A DNA stretch of 64,000 bases from Pantoea eucrina (GCF_001691555.1 NZ_MAYN01000008.1:1010617-1074616); one strand, 5' to 3'. Positions 9,169-19,293 are shown, numbered from the stretch's first letter. The notes: a model not told the origin generated them from the sequence alone. Numbers and translations: made by a program.

Positions 9169-9513
9169 TTAACGTGCGGCAATAATCTTTATTTCAACTT
9201 TATATTGCGGGTTCATCAACCCGGCCTGTACGGTGCAGCGTACTGGCGCATTGCCAGGCGACACCCACGCATCCCAGGCACGATTCATTGCAGCAAAATC
9301 CGCTTTATCAACCAGAAAAATGGTGGCGTCAAGAATGTTGCTTTTATCTGAGCCGGCGCGCGCCAGAATACGGTCAATCACCGCCAGCGCGTTGGCCGTC
9401 TGCGCCTCTGCATCGGCATCCAGGTTTTCCGGTACGCTGGTATAGTAAATCGTATTGTCATGTATCACGGCTTCAGACATACGATGTTCGGGATCGATAC
9501 GCGTAATAGACAT
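9169..9513 (-). CDS. yoaB: RidA family protein YoaB
   Basis: A 114-residue member of the RidA/YjgF/UK114 family, the same length as E. coli YoaB. RidA proper deaminates reactive enamine/imine intermediates made by PLP enzymes. YoaB belongs to a side branch whose substrate is not settled. The conserved Arg (in APVRCTVQAGL) and the C-terminal VEIKIIAAR strand are present. The ATG at 9513 matches the family start; a longer in-frame reading adds only a basic non-conserved stretch. It is divergent from yoaA. Confidence 0.93.
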   Translation of the reverse strand: MSITRIDPEHRMSEAVIHDNTIYYTSVPENLDADAEAQTANALAVIDRILARAGSDKSNILDATIFLVDKADFAAMNRAWDAWVSPGNAPVRCTVQAGLMNPQYKVEIKIIAAR

Positions 9514-9638
9514 GCTTTTCTCCTCTGTTTTTTTGCTGCGCCAGCCTGCCATAACCGGGCCGGGATGTCATCTGTTGTGGTCGCGTCTGCCGAATCCTGA
9601 CATAATTACAGTAGTTTTCAGGTAACAGGTGAGGATGT

Positions 9639-11549
9639 GTGGCAGACGATTTTGCAGCCGATGGCGCGCTAGCGCAGGCAATTCCCGGTTTTAAACCGCG
9701 CGCAGCGCAGCATGAAATGGCGAAGGCGGTTACAGCCGCCGTCACGCATAGCGGAGAGCTGGTGGTGGAGGCGGGCACCGGAACCGGTAAAACGTATGCC
9801 TATCTGGCGCCTGCATTACGCGCAAAGAAGAAGGTTATTGTTTCTACCGGATCAAAAGCGCTGCAGGATCAGCTCTATAATCGCGATTTGCCCACCATTG
9901 CCCGGGCGCTGAAGTTCAGCGGAAAAACCGCGCTGTTAAAAGGCCGGTCTAACTACCTCTGTCTCGAACGTATGGAGCAGCAAAATCAGAGCGGCGGCGA
10001 CCTTACCGTTCAGGCGCTGGGCGATCTTATCCACGTGCGCAGCTGGTCATCAGAGACTAAAGATGGCGATATCAGCAACTGCGCTGGCGTTGCCGAAGAC
10101 AGTCCCATCTGGCCCTATGTGACCAGCACCAATGACAACTGTCTTGGCAGTGACTGTCCGCTCTATAAAGAGTGTTTTGTCGTGAAAGCACGCAAAAAAG
10201 CGATGGATGCTGACGTTGTGGTGGTCAATCATCACCTGTTTCTGGCCGATCTGGTGGTGAAAGAGGGGGGGTTCGGCGAGCTGATCCCGGAAGCGGACGT
10301 GATGATCTTCGATGAGGCGCATCAGCTGCCTGATATCGCCAGCCAGTATTTTGGTCAGCAGCTCTCCAGCCGCCAGCTGCAGGATCTCGCCAAAGATATC
10401 ATTCTTGCCTATCGCACCGAGGTGCGCGATGTGCAGCAGCTGCAAAAATCTGCCGATCGGCTGGCGCAGTGCGCGCAGGATTTTCGTTTGACGCTTGGCG
10501 AACCCGGCTTTCGCGGTAATCTGCGCGATCTGCTCAGTGACAATAACGTTATGCGCATGTTCACCCTGCTGGATGATGCGCTCGAACTCTGTTACGACGT
10601 CATTAAACTCTCTCTGGGGCGATCGGCGCTGCTGGACGCAGCTTTTGAGCGCGCGGCGCTCTATCGCACCCGCCTGAAACGACTGCGCGCCATCAGCGAA
10701 CCCGGTTTCAGCTACTGGTATGAATGTACCAGCCGGCACTTTACGCTGGCGCTGACGCCGCTTTCAGTCGCGGAACGCTTTCGTGAGGTGATGGATACAC
10801 GTAAAGCGGCGTGGGTATTTACTTCTGCCACGCTGGCGGTGAATGAACAGGTCGGGCACTTCGCCAGTCGTCTTGGTGTTGAGCAGGCACAGACGCTGAT
10901 CCTCGACAGTCCGTTTGATTACGCCCGGCAGGCGCTCCTGTGTGTGCCGCGCAATATGCCGGAGCCAAATGCGCCCGGCGGAGCCCGGCAGCTGGCGCGG
11001 ATGATGAAGCCGCTGATTGATGCTAATAAAGGGCGCTGCTTTTTTCTCTGCACTTCACACAAAATGATGCGTGAACTGGCGGCCGAGTTTCGTGCGTCAA
11101 TGACTCTGCCGGTGCTGCTGCAGGGCGAGACCAGTAAAGGGCAGCTGCTGAAGCAGTTTCTGGAGGCGGGCAACGCGCTGCTGGTCGCGACCAGCAGCTT
11201 CTGGGAAGGTGTCGACGTCCGCGGCGATGCTCTGTCGCTGGTGATTATTGATAAACTGCCGTTTACCTCGCCAGACGATCCGCTGCTGAAAGCGCGCATG
11301 GAGGATTGCCGGCTGCGCGGTGGCGATCCGTTCAGTGATGTGCAGCTGCCGGATGCGGTGATCACCCTTAAGCAGGGGGTCGGGCGTTTGATCCGCGACA
11401 CCGCCGATCGCGGCGTACTGGTGATTTGCGATCAGCGTCTGGTTTCACGTCCCTACGGCGAACTCTTTCTCAACAGTCTGCCACCCACGCCGCGTACCCG
11501 CGATCTGGCGCGCGCGATCGACTTTGTCCGGCAGGCAGAGGAACACTAA
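9639..11549 (+). CDS. yoaA: DinG-like ATP-dependent DNA helicase YoaA
   Basis: Superfamily 2 XPD/DinG-type helicase of 636 residues, equal to E. coli YoaA. Visible motifs are Walker A (EAGTGTGKTYAYL, near residue 45) and an iron-sulfur cluster region with four cysteines (one in SNYLCLER, the others in NDNCLGSDCPLYKECF). The DEAH box is in MIFDEAH, and motif VI in QGVGRLIRD. E. coli YoaA pairs with the Pol III chi subunit (HolC) in replication-fork repair; that partner lies outside the window. The start is GTG at 9639 with GAGGA upstream. tsaB follows after 52 bases on the same strand. Confidence 0.96.
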   Translation: MADDFAADGALAQAIPGFKPRAAQHEMAKAVTAAVTHSGELVVEAGTGTGKTYAYLAPALRAKKKVIVSTGSKALQDQLYNRDLPTIARALKFSGKTALLKGRSNYLCLERMEQQNQSGGDLTVQALGDLIHVRSWSSETKDGDISNCAGVAEDSPIWPYVTSTNDNCLGSDCPLYKECFVVKARKKAMDADVVVVNHHLFLADLVVKEGGFGELIPEADVMIFDEAHQLPDIASQYFGQQLSSRQLQDLAKDIILAYRTEVRDVQQLQKSADRLAQCAQDFRLTLGEPGFRGNLRDLLSDNNVMRMFTLLDDALELCYDVIKLSLGRSALLDAAFERAALYRTRLKRLRAISEPGFSYWYECTSRHFTLALTPLSVAERFREVMDTRKAAWVFTSATLAVNEQVGHFASRLGVEQAQTLILDSPFDYARQALLCVPRNMPEPNAPGGARQLARMMKPLIDANKGRCFFLCTSHKMMRELAAEFRASMTLPVLLQGETSKGQLLKQFLEAGNALLVATSSFWEGVDVRGDALSLVIIDKLPFTSPDDPLLKARMEDCRLRGGDPFSDVQLPDAVITLKQGVGRLIRDTADRGVLVICDQRLVSRPYGELFLNSLPPTPRTRDLARAIDFVRQAEEH

Positions 11550-11601
11550 TTTATGCCGCTTTGTGATAAGATGCGCGCCATTTTGATTCTCTGAGGTTGT
11601 T

Positions 11602-12300
11602 ATGTCCGCCCGAATTTTAGCACTGGACACGGCGACAGAAGCCTGTTCTGCCGCGCTGCTGAATCAGCAGCAGATCGATGCCCGTTTTGAAATTGCCCCG
11701 CGCGATCACACGCAACGTATTTTGCCGCTGGTGCAGTCGCTGCTGCAGGCGCAGCAGCTGGAACTGACCGCGCTGGACGCGCTGGCGTTTGGGCGCGGAC
11801 CGGGCAGTTTTACCGGTGTTCGCATTGGTATTGGCATTGCGCAGGGACTGGCACTGGGGGCAGATTTACCCATGATTGGCGTCTCTTCGCTGGCAACAAT
11901 GGCGCAGGGTGCCTGGCGGCTGACCGGAGCCACGCGTGTACTGGTGGCGATTGATGCACGCATGGGCGAAGTCTACTGGGCTGAATATCAGCGTGATGAA
12001 GCGGGCCACTGGCACGGTGCTGAAAGTGAAGCAGTGCTGAAGCCAGAGGCTGCCGCCGCCCGTATCGCCGCGCTGAGCGGTGAGTGGGCGACCGCAGGCA
12101 CCGGCTGGCAGGCCTGGCCTGAGCTGATGACCACGCCGGGCGCAACCCTGCTGGCAACGTCCGTTACGCTGCCTGCGGCTGAAGATATGCTGCCGCTGGC
12201 ACTGCAGGCGTGGCAGCGTGGGGAGAGCGTAGCGGTTGAGCATGCAGAGCCGGTTTACCTGCGTAACGAAGTGGCGTGGAAAAAGTTGCCCGGACGCTGA
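11602..12300 (+). CDS. tsaB: tRNA threonylcarbamoyladenosine synthesis protein TsaB
   Basis: TsaB (YeaZ) is an ASKHA-fold pseudo-enzyme that holds TsaD and TsaE together for t6A37 modification of ANN-decoding tRNAs. It has 232 residues (E. coli 231). The nucleotide-fold opening [14 protein letters not shown] and the [13 protein letters not shown] segment are clear. It starts at ATG 11602 with GAGG eight bases upstream. It is probably co-transcribed with yoaA upstream, and yeaY follows 62 bases downstream. Confidence 0.97.
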   Translation: MSARILALDTATEACSAALLNQQQIDARFEIAPRDHTQRILPLVQSLLQAQQLELTALDALAFGRGPGSFTGVRIGIGIAQGLALGADLPMIGVSSLATMAQGAWRLTGATRVLVAIDARMGEVYWAEYQRDEAGHWHGAESEAVLKPEAAAARIAALSGEWATAGTGWQAWPELMTTPGATLLATSVTLPAAEDMLPLALQAWQRGESVAVEHAEPVYLRNEVAWKKLPGR

Positions 12301-12361
12301 GCCGCTACGCAACTTATTTTTGCACCTCCAGTCTAAATTAAAAATTACAGGAGATGTGCTT

Positions 12362-12955
12362 ATGCCAGGTTATCGTGCTGGAATCGCTGGTAGCGTACTG
12401 GCGTGTGTGTTGCTGCTAAGCGGCTGCGTCAGCGTACCCGATTCTATTAAAGGCAGCTCGGCGCTTCCGCAGCAGGATTTACTGCGCGTGATGAATGCCC
12501 CCCAGCTTTATGTCGGCCAGGAGTCGCGTTTTGGCGGTAAAGTAGTACGCGTTACTAATCTTAACGGACTGACGCGACTGGAAATAGCCACGCAGCCGCT
12601 GGATGACAGCGCCCGGCCCCGGCTGGGTGCTGCCTCAATCGGACGGATATACGCCGATATCAACGGATTTGTTGATCCGGTCGATTTGAGTAACCAATAT
12701 ATTACGGTGCTGGGTACGATAAAGGGCACCGAGAAAGGTGAGATTGGCAAGGCCAGTTATAACTTTGTTGTAATTGATGTGCGTGGCTATCAGCGCTGGC
12801 ACCTTACTCAGCAGGTTATGACGCCACCTCAGCCGATCGATCCCTGGATCGGGTATGGTCCGTCGCGGCATCATCCCGGTTACTGGGGGCCAAACCCTTA
12901 CTGGGGAATGAACCTGGGGGGGCCGGCTCAGGTACAGACTATCCTGACTGAATAG
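12362..12955 (+). CDS. yeaY: Slp family outer-membrane lipoprotein YeaY
   Basis: A 197-residue lipoprotein of the Slp family (starvation-inducible lipoprotein; E. coli YeaY about 193). The signal peptide is short and hydrophobic and ends in the lipobox LLSGC, so Cys22 is the acylated residue. Asp is not at +2 (Val-Ser follows), so sorting to the outer membrane is expected. The C-terminal tail is rich in Gly, Pro, Trp and Tyr. I used the ATG at 12362, which gives a proper signal peptide; longer readings overlap tsaB. E. coli yeaY is in the sigma-E regulon; no clear sigma-E promoter was identified here. Confidence 0.93.
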   Translation: MPGYRAGIAGSVLACVLLLSGCVSVPDSIKGSSALPQQDLLRVMNAPQLYVGQESRFGGKVVRVTNLNGLTRLEIATQPLDDSARPRLGAASIGRIYADINGFVDPVDLSNQYITVLGTIKGTEKGEIGKASYNFVVIDVRGYQRWHLTQQVMTPPQPIDPWIGYGPSRHHPGYWGPNPYWGMNLGGPAQVQTILTE

Positions 12956-12973
12956 CCGCTGCATACTTTTCCG

Positions 12974-13007
12974 GCCCGGTTGCGGTGCACGCAGCCGGGC
13001 TTTTTTA
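12974..13007 (+). terminator. Rho-independent terminator of yeaY
   Basis: GCCCGG ... CCGGGC with additional internal pairing (TGCG / CGCA) is followed by TTTTTTATT, 18 bases past the yeaY stop. Confidence 0.88.
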
Positions 13008-13074
13008 TTGGGCGCGTAACTGGCGCGCGAAATTTAGTGATGGGCTTCGCAACCTGAAAATGCCGCGACCGGCA

Positions 13075-13091
13075 AACTGGTACAATCAGTT
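13075..13091 (+). promoter_or_regulatory. candidate FadR operator upstream of fadD
   Basis: A 17-base element, AACTGGTACAATCAGTT, has the full left half-site of the FadR consensus (ANCTGGT) and an AGTT right end; the centre deviates. It lies about 70-85 bases before the fadD start, where E. coli fadD carries FadR sites. FadR itself is encoded at 20632-21351. Prediction by resemblance. Confidence 0.5.
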
Positions 13092-13160
13092 AAAGTATTG
13101 TTAACAACACTGATTGCAGAGGCGGCGATGGCTACGCAACAAGAATATCGGGGTGACTCT

Positions 13161-14837
13161 TTGACGAAAGTTTGGCTGAAACGCTATCCGCCAGATGTGC
13201 CAGCAGAAATAAATGCCGACCGCTATCCCTCTCTGGTCGATCTCTTTGAACATGCGGTATTGCATTATGCTGACAACGTTGCATTCATCAATATGGGTCA
13301 GCCGCTGACCTATCGCCAGCTTGACGCGCAGAGCCGGGACTTCGCCGCCTGGCTGCAACAGGGGCTGGGACTGCAGCAGGGCGATCGCGTAGCGCTGATG
13401 ATGCCTAATCTGCTGCAATATCCGGTGGCGCTGTTTGGTGTGCTGCGTGCCGGTATGGTGGTGGTGAATGTGAACCCGCTCTATACCCCGCGCGAGCTGA
13501 AGCATCAACTCAACGACAGCGGTGCCAGCGCGATTGTTATCGTCTCCAATTTTGCCCACACGCTGGAAAAGGTCGTGGCAGATACGGCAGTTAAGCATGT
13601 CATGCTGACGCGTATGGGCGATCACCTGGCACCGGTCAAAGCAACGCTGGTGAACTTCGTCGTCAAATATATCAAAAAGCTGGTGCCGAAATACCATTTG
13701 CCTGGCGCGGTGCCGCTGCGGCATGCGCTGCAGCAGGGCGCACGTATGGCTTATCAGCGCCCGGCGTTAAGTAATAATGATCTGGCCTTTCTGCAGTACA
13801 CCGGCGGCACCACCGGCGTTGCTAAAGGTGCAATGCTGACCCATGGCAACATGCAGGCCAATCTGGAGCAGACAAAAGCCACCTATGGCAAACTGCTGCG
13901 TGCCGGGCAGGAGCATGTGGTGACGGCGCTGCCGCTTTACCATATTTTTGCGCTGACGGTTAACTGCCTGCTGTTCCTTGATCTCGGCGGCACTAATCTG
14001 CTGATTACTAATCCGCGCGACATTCCAGGGTTCGTTAAAGAGCTGGCTAAATTCCCGTTTACCGCCATCACCGGCGTGAATACGCTGTTCAACGCGCTGC
14101 TCAATGACGAAAACTTTAACAAACTCGACTTTTCCACGCTGCGGCTCTCAGCTGGCGGAGGTATGTCAGTTCAGAAAGCCGTCGCCGAGCGCTGGGAAAA
14201 GCTCACCGGGCATTATCTGCTTGAAGGCTATGGCCTTACCGAATGCTCCCCGCTGGTGTCGGTTAACCCTTATGACATTACCTGTCATACCGGCAGTATT
14301 GGCCTGCCGGTGCCCTCTACCGATGTACGGATTATTGACGATCAGGATAACGAAGTGACGCCGGGCGAGCCGGGCGAGCTTTGCATTCGCGGCCCGCAGG
14401 TGATGGCGGGCTACTGGCAGCGTCCTGACGCCACGCTGGAAGTGCTGAAAAATGGCTGGCTGCATACTGGCGATATTGTTACCGTGGACAGCGAGGGGTT
14501 CATCCGGATTGTCGATCGTAAAAAAGATATGATTCTGGTTTCCGGCTTCAATGTCTATCCTAACGAAATCGAAGATGTGCTGATGCAGCATCCAAAAATC
14601 CGTGAAGCCGCTGCGATTGGCGTACCAAGCGAACTCTCTGGTGAAGCGGTGAAGGTCTGTATTGTTAAAAAAGATCCTGCACTTACCAAAGAAGAGGTGC
14701 TGGATCACTGCCGGCGTCAGCTGACCGGCTACAAAGTGCCGAAAATCATTGAATTTCGTGAAGAGCTGCCAAAGACAAACGTGGGCAAAATTTTACGGCG
14801 TGAACTGCGCGATGAGGCGAAGCGGGAAGGGCAATAA
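13161..14837 (+). CDS. fadD: long-chain fatty acid-CoA ligase
   Basis: Activates exogenous long-chain fatty acids to acyl-CoA at the inner membrane, driving uptake with FadL. It is an adenylate-forming enzyme with the P-loop-like [12 protein letters not shown] (about residue 210), the EGYGLTE motif, the hinge DRKKDMI and the C-terminal Lys in NVGKILRR. Two starts compete: TTG at 13161 (558 residues, GGGGTGA upstream; E. coli fadD, 561 residues, uses TTG at this place) and ATG at 13128 (569 residues, AGAGG upstream). I favour the TTG by family length. A FadR-like operator is upstream and an intrinsic terminator downstream. Confidence 0.96.
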   Translation: MTKVWLKRYPPDVPAEINADRYPSLVDLFEHAVLHYADNVAFINMGQPLTYRQLDAQSRDFAAWLQQGLGLQQGDRVALMMPNLLQYPVALFGVLRAGMVVVNVNPLYTPRELKHQLNDSGASAIVIVSNFAHTLEKVVADTAVKHVMLTRMGDHLAPVKATLVNFVVKYIKKLVPKYHLPGAVPLRHALQQGARMAYQRPALSNNDLAFLQYTGGTTGVAKGAMLTHGNMQANLEQTKATYGKLLRAGQEHVVTALPLYHIFALTVNCLLFLDLGGTNLLITNPRDIPGFVKELAKFPFTAITGVNTLFNALLNDENFNKLDFSTLRLSAGGGMSVQKAVAERWEKLTGHYLLEGYGLTECSPLVSVNPYDITCHTGSIGLPVPSTDVRIIDDQDNEVTPGEPGELCIRGPQVMAGYWQRPDATLEVLKNGWLHTGDIVTVDSEGFIRIVDRKKDMILVSGFNVYPNEIEDVLMQHPKIREAAAIGVPSELSGEAVKVCIVKKDPALTKEEVLDHCRRQLTGYKVPKIIEFREELPKTNVGKILRRELRDEAKREGQ

Positions 14838-14860
14838 GGTTGCCGCGCTTCCACAGGTTA

Positions 14861-14888
14861 ACGCCGGCAACGACCGGCGTTTTTATTG
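14861..14888 (+). terminator. Rho-independent terminator of fadD
   Basis: ACGCCGG and CCGGCGT form a 7-bp stem with a 6-base loop, followed by TTTTATT, 24 bases past the fadD stop. Confidence 0.85.
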
Positions 14889-14936
14889 CTTTTAACATGG
14901 AGCGCTGCGCGGGGTTTGCGCAGCGGGAATAAATAC

Positions 14937-16058
14937 GTGAATTACACCCTGATCGACCAAGACCACCAGCTGGCTGAAGTGTGCCGCCTGGCTCGCCAGC
15001 ATGATGCTGTTGCTCTGGATACTGAATTTGTACGCACCCGGACTTACTATCCTCAGCTTGGGCTGATTCAGCTGTTTGATGGTGAACAACTGGTGCTGAT
15101 CGATCCACTGCCGATTGGTGACTGGGCGCCGTTTATCGCTTTGCTGCAGGACGTGCAGGTGACGAAATTTCTGCACGCCGGTGGCGAAGATCTGGAAGTC
15201 TTTCTGCATCGCTTTGGTTGCCTGCCGCAGCCGATGATCGATACCCAGATCCTGGCCGCTTTTTCCGGTCAGCCGCTCTCCTGGGGCTTTGCGGCCATGG
15301 TGAATCACTTTAACCAGATCGAACTGGATAAAAGTGAGGCCCGCACCGACTGGCTCGCGCGCCCGCTGACCGAGCGCCAGTGTCAGTATGCCGCAGCGGA
15401 TGTTGCGTACCTGCTGCCGATTGCTCGTCAGCTGATGACGCAGACTGACGCCGCCGGCAATATGCATGCAGCACTGAGCGAGTGCGACATGCTGTGTCAG
15501 CGTCGGCTGGACATCGTGCAGCCTGAGGAAGCGTGGCGCGATATCACCAACGCCTGGCAGCTGCGCCCGCGCCAGCTGGCGGCACTGCAGCGCCTGGCAG
15601 CATGGCGTCTGAAAGTGGCGCGTCAGAAAGATATGGCGGTTAACTTTGTAGTGCGTGAAGAGAATCTGTGGAAAGTGGCTCGCTATCTGCCTGGCAGCCT
15701 CGGTGAACTGGATCACCTTGGACTCAACGGCCATGAAATCCGCTTTCACGGTAAAGCGATGATTGAGCTGGTGGCGGATGCGCTGGTACAGGATGAGGCA
15801 ACGCTGCCGGCGCCGCTGCCCAATCTCATTGAGCACCCGCACTATAAGCAGGTCTTTAAAGCGATTAAAGCGCTGGTACAGCAGGTAAGCGAAGAGACAG
15901 GGTACAGTCAGGAACTGCTGGCATCACGCCGCCAGATCAATCAGGTTCTCAGCATATACTGGGGGCTGAAATCAGCAAACCGCACACCCGAACTGCTGAA
16001 TGGCTGGCGTGGTGAGCTGCTGAAGCCAGGGATCGATCAGATTCTGCAGGCGCTGTAA
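14937..16058 (+). CDS. rnd: ribonuclease D
   Basis: 3'-5' exoribonuclease that trims tRNA precursors and other small stable RNAs. It has 373 residues (E. coli 375). DEDD exonuclease motifs are seen in ALDTEFVRTRTY (DxE), in the FLHAGGEDLEVF region, and in the C-terminal YAAADVAYLL motif. An HRDC domain lies near 210-290 (LRPRQLAALQRL...). I use GTG at 14937, giving VNYTLIDQD, with GGGA eight bases upstream; E. coli rnd also has a non-ATG start. A GC-rich hairpin (GCTGCGC / GCGCAGC) sits just upstream and might affect expression. Convergent with minE. Confidence 0.96.
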   Translation: MNYTLIDQDHQLAEVCRLARQHDAVALDTEFVRTRTYYPQLGLIQLFDGEQLVLIDPLPIGDWAPFIALLQDVQVTKFLHAGGEDLEVFLHRFGCLPQPMIDTQILAAFSGQPLSWGFAAMVNHFNQIELDKSEARTDWLARPLTERQCQYAAADVAYLLPIARQLMTQTDAAGNMHAALSECDMLCQRRLDIVQPEEAWRDITNAWQLRPRQLAALQRLAAWRLKVARQKDMAVNFVVREENLWKVARYLPGSLGELDHLGLNGHEIRFHGKAMIELVADALVQDEATLPAPLPNLIEHPHYKQVFKAIKALVQQVSEETGYSQELLASRRQINQVLSIYWGLKSANRTPELLNGWRGELLKPGIDQILQAL

Positions 16059-16067
16059 AACCGCGAC

Positions 16068-16095
16068 TTTCCCCTGCGTTACTACGCAGGGGAAA
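16068..16095. terminator. 12-bp perfect inverted repeat between rnd and minE
   Basis: TTTCCCCTGCGT and ACGCAGGGGAAA flank a 4-base loop. The hairpin lies 10 bases past the rnd stop and 19 bases past the minE stop, so it can act in both directions. Only three T residues end each arm, so it is a weak intrinsic terminator at best. Confidence 0.6.
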
Positions 16096-16113
16096 CGCTG
16101 CGATCTGCTCCAC

Positions 16114-16383
16114 TCATTTCGGGGCGTCTTCCGTTTCCGGCAGCGTCACGTTCAGCTCCAGAATCGAAATATCGTCGCCTTTCTGATCGAGCTGTACGGT
16201 CACCATATCGGGATCGATTTTGACATACTTGCAGATCACTTCCAGGATATCGCGTTTAAGCTGAGGCAAATAGTGGGGCTCACTGTCGCCCCTCCTGCGT
16301 TCAGCGACGATAATCTGCAGCCGCTCCTTGGCTATATTGGCTGTGCTCTTTTTACGGGATAAAAAGAAATCGAGTAAGGCCAT
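16114..16383 (-). CDS. minE: cell division topological specificity factor MinE
   Basis: Stimulates MinD ATPase and drives pole-to-pole oscillation, keeping MinCD away from midcell. It has 89 residues (E. coli 88). The N-terminal membrane-targeting and anti-MinCD segment is clear ([12 protein letters not shown], then [15 protein letters not shown]). The C-terminal topological-specificity domain includes [16 protein letters not shown]. It is the third gene of minCDE: the minD stop lies three bases before its ATG, so translation is probably coupled. Confidence 0.99.
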   Translation of the reverse strand: MALLDFFLSRKKSTANIAKERLQIIVAERRRGDSEPHYLPQLKRDILEVICKYVKIDPDMVTVQLDQKGDDISILELNVTLPETEDAPK

Positions 16384-16386
16384 TGG

Positions 16387-17199
16387 TTATCCCCCGAACA
16401 GGCGTTTCAGGAAACCCTTCTTCTCTTCTTCAATAAAGCGGAAGGGGCGTTCTTCGCCAAGCAGGCGTTCTACGGTATCAGCATAAGCTTTACCGGCGTC
16501 AGAATTGGTGTCGAGGATCACCGGTTCGCCCTGGTTTGAGGCGCGCAGCACAGACTGATCTTCCGGGATTACACCCACCAGCGGAATACGCAGGATTTCC
16601 AGCACATCTTCCATGCTCAGCATATCGCCACGGGTGACACGGCCCGGATTGTAGCGGGTCAGCAGCAGATGCTCTTTGACCGGATCCTGGCTGTTTTCAG
16701 CCCGGCGGGACTTAGAGGAGATAATGCCGAGAATGCGGTCAGAGTCACGTACGGATGAGACTTCCGGGTTGGTTGTGATGATCGCTTCATCCGCGAAATA
16801 GAGCGCCATCAGCGCGCCGGTTTCGATGCCGGCCGGGGAGTCACAGACGATAAAATCGAACTCCATAGCGGCTAAATCGTTCAGCACTTTCTCGACGCCT
16901 TCGCGCGTCAGAGCATCTTTATCACGCGTCTGCGAGGCCGGCAGAATATAGAGCTGCTCGGTGCGTTTATCGCGGATCAGCGCCTGATTCAGGGTCGCAT
17001 CGCCCTGAATAACGTTAACAAAGTCGTACACGACGCGACGTTCACAGCCCATAATCAAATCGAGATTACGCAGACCGATATCAAAGTCGATAACAACGGT
17101 TTTTTTGCCCTTTTGCGCTAACCCTGTCGCGATGGCCGCGCTTGACGTGGTCTTGCCAACGCCCCCTTTGCCCGATGTTACTACAATAATGCGTGCCAT
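16387..17199 (-). CDS. minD: septum site-determining ATPase MinD
   Basis: Membrane-binding ParA/MinD-family ATPase that recruits MinC to block FtsZ rings away from midcell. It has 270 residues, as in E. coli. The deviant Walker A motif GKGGVGKT is at residues 10-17. The switch motif FDIGLRNLD and the Walker B-type FIVCDSPAGIE are conserved. The C-terminal amphipathic membrane-targeting helix (KKGFLKRLFGG) is intact. It is the middle gene of minCDE, 33 bases after minC and three before minE. Confidence 0.99.
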   Translation of the reverse strand: MARIIVVTSGKGGVGKTTSSAAIATGLAQKGKKTVVIDFDIGLRNLDLIMGCERRVVYDFVNVIQGDATLNQALIRDKRTEQLYILPASQTRDKDALTREGVEKVLNDLAAMEFDFIVCDSPAGIETGALMALYFADEAIITTNPEVSSVRDSDRILGIISSKSRRAENSQDPVKEHLLLTRYNPGRVTRGDMLSMEDVLEILRIPLVGVIPEDQSVLRASNQGEPVILDTNSDAGKAYADTVERLLGEERPFRFIEEEKKGFLKRLFGG

Positions 17200-17232
17200 A
17201 AATGTTGATTTCCTTAACGAAAGAAAAGGGGC

Positions 17233-17940
17233 CTAATTAAGTGTCTGGATGGTAAGCGCGCCCTCTTTCAGACAGAGGCGCGCCGCTTTACCAAAAAATT
17301 CCGCCGGAATCTGATCCATGATCCAGTACTCACCGGCAATTGAGACCAGCTCAGCAGCAAGGTGAGTACAAAAAATCTGGCAGTCGCGATCGCCGCTGGC
17401 ACCTGCCAGCGCCCGACCGCGCATCATGCCGTATATGTGAATATTGCCATCGGCCACCAGTTCTGCCCCGGCGCTGACGCTGCTGGTGACAATCAGATCG
17501 GCGTTACGGGCATAAATCTGCTGACCGGAACGCACTGGTGTATTCACCACGCGCGTTTTGTTAATGCTCTCGGTAACAACCGCAGGTGCAGCAACCTCTT
17601 CTGCAGGCGGTGCTTCAGCCGTTTTGCGATTCTCTTTACCTTCAGACAGCACCGGTAAACCCGCGCGGGCCACCATTTTTTTCTGGGCGTCATCTTTGCA
17701 ACCGCTAACGCCAACAATACGCAGTCCGGTCGCGCTGATCGCCTGCTGCATCTGCTTCCAGTTAATATCCCCGGAGAGCGCTGAGATGTTCAGGACAACC
17801 GGTGCGTTCTGTAAAAACGCCGGCGCCTGATCGATTTTCTCCTGCAGCGCCTGACGAATCACATCGGGTTGTGAATGGTGCAGATGAACAACTGACAGGG
17901 TAAAACTGCTTCCCTTGAATTCGATTGGCGATTGCGGCAT
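17233..17940 (-). CDS. minC: septum site-determining protein MinC
   Basis: Inhibitor of FtsZ polymerisation, brought to the membrane by MinD. It has 235 residues (E. coli 231). The N-terminal FtsZ-binding domain (about 1-110) and C-terminal beta-helix that binds MinD (about 135-235, with [16 protein letters not shown] and [14 protein letters not shown]) are both recognisable. They are joined by an Ala/Pro/Glu-rich linker. It is the first gene of minCDE and divergent from ycgL. Confidence 0.98.
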   Translation of the reverse strand: MPQSPIEFKGSSFTLSVVHLHHSQPDVIRQALQEKIDQAPAFLQNAPVVLNISALSGDINWKQMQQAISATGLRIVGVSGCKDDAQKKMVARAGLPVLSEGKENRKTAEAPPAEEVAAPAVVTESINKTRVVNTPVRSGQQIYARNADLIVTSSVSAGAELVADGNIHIYGMMRGRALAGASGDRDCQIFCTHLAAELVSIAGEYWIMDQIPAEFFGKAARLCLKEGALTIQTLN

Positions 17941-18094
17941 CTGTCCTGGCTCAGTCCTGTTTTTTTGACCTGAAAATGAACGTCGATAAAATCGCCATTA
18001 ACATCCCCGGGTCAATATTCGAAGTTCTGCAAGCATGTTATAGTTACTGTAATATTCAGGCAAGTGACGCTAACAGTTAATTCGAGTAAAAAAT

Positions 18095-18370
18095 ATGTTT
18101 TGTGTGATCTATAGAAGCCCGCAACGAGACCAGACTTATCTTTATGTAGAAAAAAAGGACGATTTTTCCCGCGTGCCGGAAGCGCTGCTTAAAGGGTTTG
18201 GCAAGCCACAGTTGGCGATGGTGCTGTCGCTGGACAAGCGTGAGAGGCTGGCCAACGCAGACATTGAAAAGGTAAAGCAGGGACTGCGTGAGCAGGGTTA
18301 TTATTTGCAGATCCCCCCACCTGTAGAAAGTTTGCTCAACGTCCATCTTGAGCAGGGTAAAGAAGTTTAA
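18095..18370 (+). CDS. ycgL: YcgL domain protein
   Basis: A 91-residue YcgL-family protein. It opens [18 protein letters not shown], the conserved start region of the family, followed by [11 protein letters not shown] and [12 protein letters not shown]. coli versions extend slightly further at the C-terminus. A small alpha/beta fold; RNase D-associated or RNA-processing roles have been suggested in other bacteria, and nothing in the sequence decides this. Divergent from minC, as in E. coli. Confidence 0.93.
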   Translation: MFCVIYRSPQRDQTYLYVEKKDDFSRVPEALLKGFGKPQLAMVLSLDKRERLANADIEKVKQGLREQGYYLQIPPPVESLLNVHLEQGKEV

Positions 18371-18427
18371 TTCAGATTCATCTGTAAAAAATATAGCCTG
18401 TAAATATATTCAGTGTTCAGTGATTAA

Positions 18428-18464
18428 TTAATTGCCCATGTCCGCTTTTGTCATGGGCAATTAA
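18428..18464. repeat. 13-bp perfect inverted repeat after ycgL
   Basis: TTAATTGCCCATG and CATGGGCAATTAA flank an 11-base loop containing TTTT. It lies about 58 bases past the ycgL stop and is likely a transcription terminator or 3'-end stabiliser. The arms end in TTAA rather than a long T run. Confidence 0.55.
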
Positions 18465-18633
18465 TATTTGTTTGCCCGCCATCGTAAGAAAGATAAATCT
18501 CTTTTGACAATTTCTGTTACACCTGTCGCGATAACCGTTAATATTATTATCACTGGCGCCCCGTTCCGGCCGCTACTCACAGAGCCTCTGCCATGCTGGC
18601 AGAGTGCAAACATAACTCAGGCAGGTGAAAAAT

Positions 18634-19293
18634 ATGTATCAGCATCGTAACTGGCAGGGTGCTCTGCTGGATTTTCCGGTCAGCAAAGTGGTGTGCGTAG
18701 GCAGTAATTATGCAAAACATATTAAAGAGATGGGCAGCGCAACCCCGGACGAGCCGGTCCTGTTCATTAAACCTGAGACAGCCTTATGCGATTTGCGGCA
18801 GCCGCTCTCTATTCCTGCCGCGCTGGGTGATGTGCATCATGAGGTAGAACTCGCCGTCCTGATTGGCGCGACGCTAAAGCAGGCAAGCGAAGAGCATGTA
18901 GCGAAAGCGATTGCGGGTTATGGGGTAGCGCTGGACCTTACGCTGCGCGACCTGCAGGCAAGCTTTAAAAAAGCGGGCCAGCCGTGGGAGCGCGCGAAAG
19001 GGTTTGATAATGCCTGCCCGCTTTCCGGTTTTATTCCGGTCAATGACTACACGGGCGATCCGCAAAACAGTGAACTGAAGCTGGTAGTGAACGGGGAGGT
19101 GCGTCAGCACGGCTCCACGTCTGACATGATCCATAAAATCAAGCCGCTTATCGCCTATATGAGCCAGTTTTTTACGCTGCGCGCAGGCGATGTGATCCTG
19201 ACCGGCACGCCAGAGGGCGTGGGTCCGCTGCGTTCAGGTGACAAACTTGAGATATCGCTAGCGGGTCACGGTATCAGCACGCGCGTGCTGTAA
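18634..19293 (+). CDS. ycgM: fumarylacetoacetate hydrolase family protein YcgM
   Basis: A 219-residue FAH-fold protein, the same length as E. coli YcgM. Metal ligands of the FAH fold appear as HHEVELAVL (two glutamates) and LDLTLRDLQ (Asp). The family includes oxaloacetate decarboxylases/tautomerases and acylpyruvate hydrolases; the substrate cannot be told from sequence alone. The ATG at 18634 is preceded by AGGTGA with a 5-base spacer. ycgN follows 62 bases downstream on the same strand. Confidence 0.93.
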   Translation: MYQHRNWQGALLDFPVSKVVCVGSNYAKHIKEMGSATPDEPVLFIKPETALCDLRQPLSIPAALGDVHHEVELAVLIGATLKQASEEHVAKAIAGYGVALDLTLRDLQASFKKAGQPWERAKGFDNACPLSGFIPVNDYTGDPQNSELKLVVNGEVRQHGSTSDMIHKIKPLIAYMSQFFTLRAGDVILTGTPEGVGPLRSGDKLEISLAGHGISTRVL

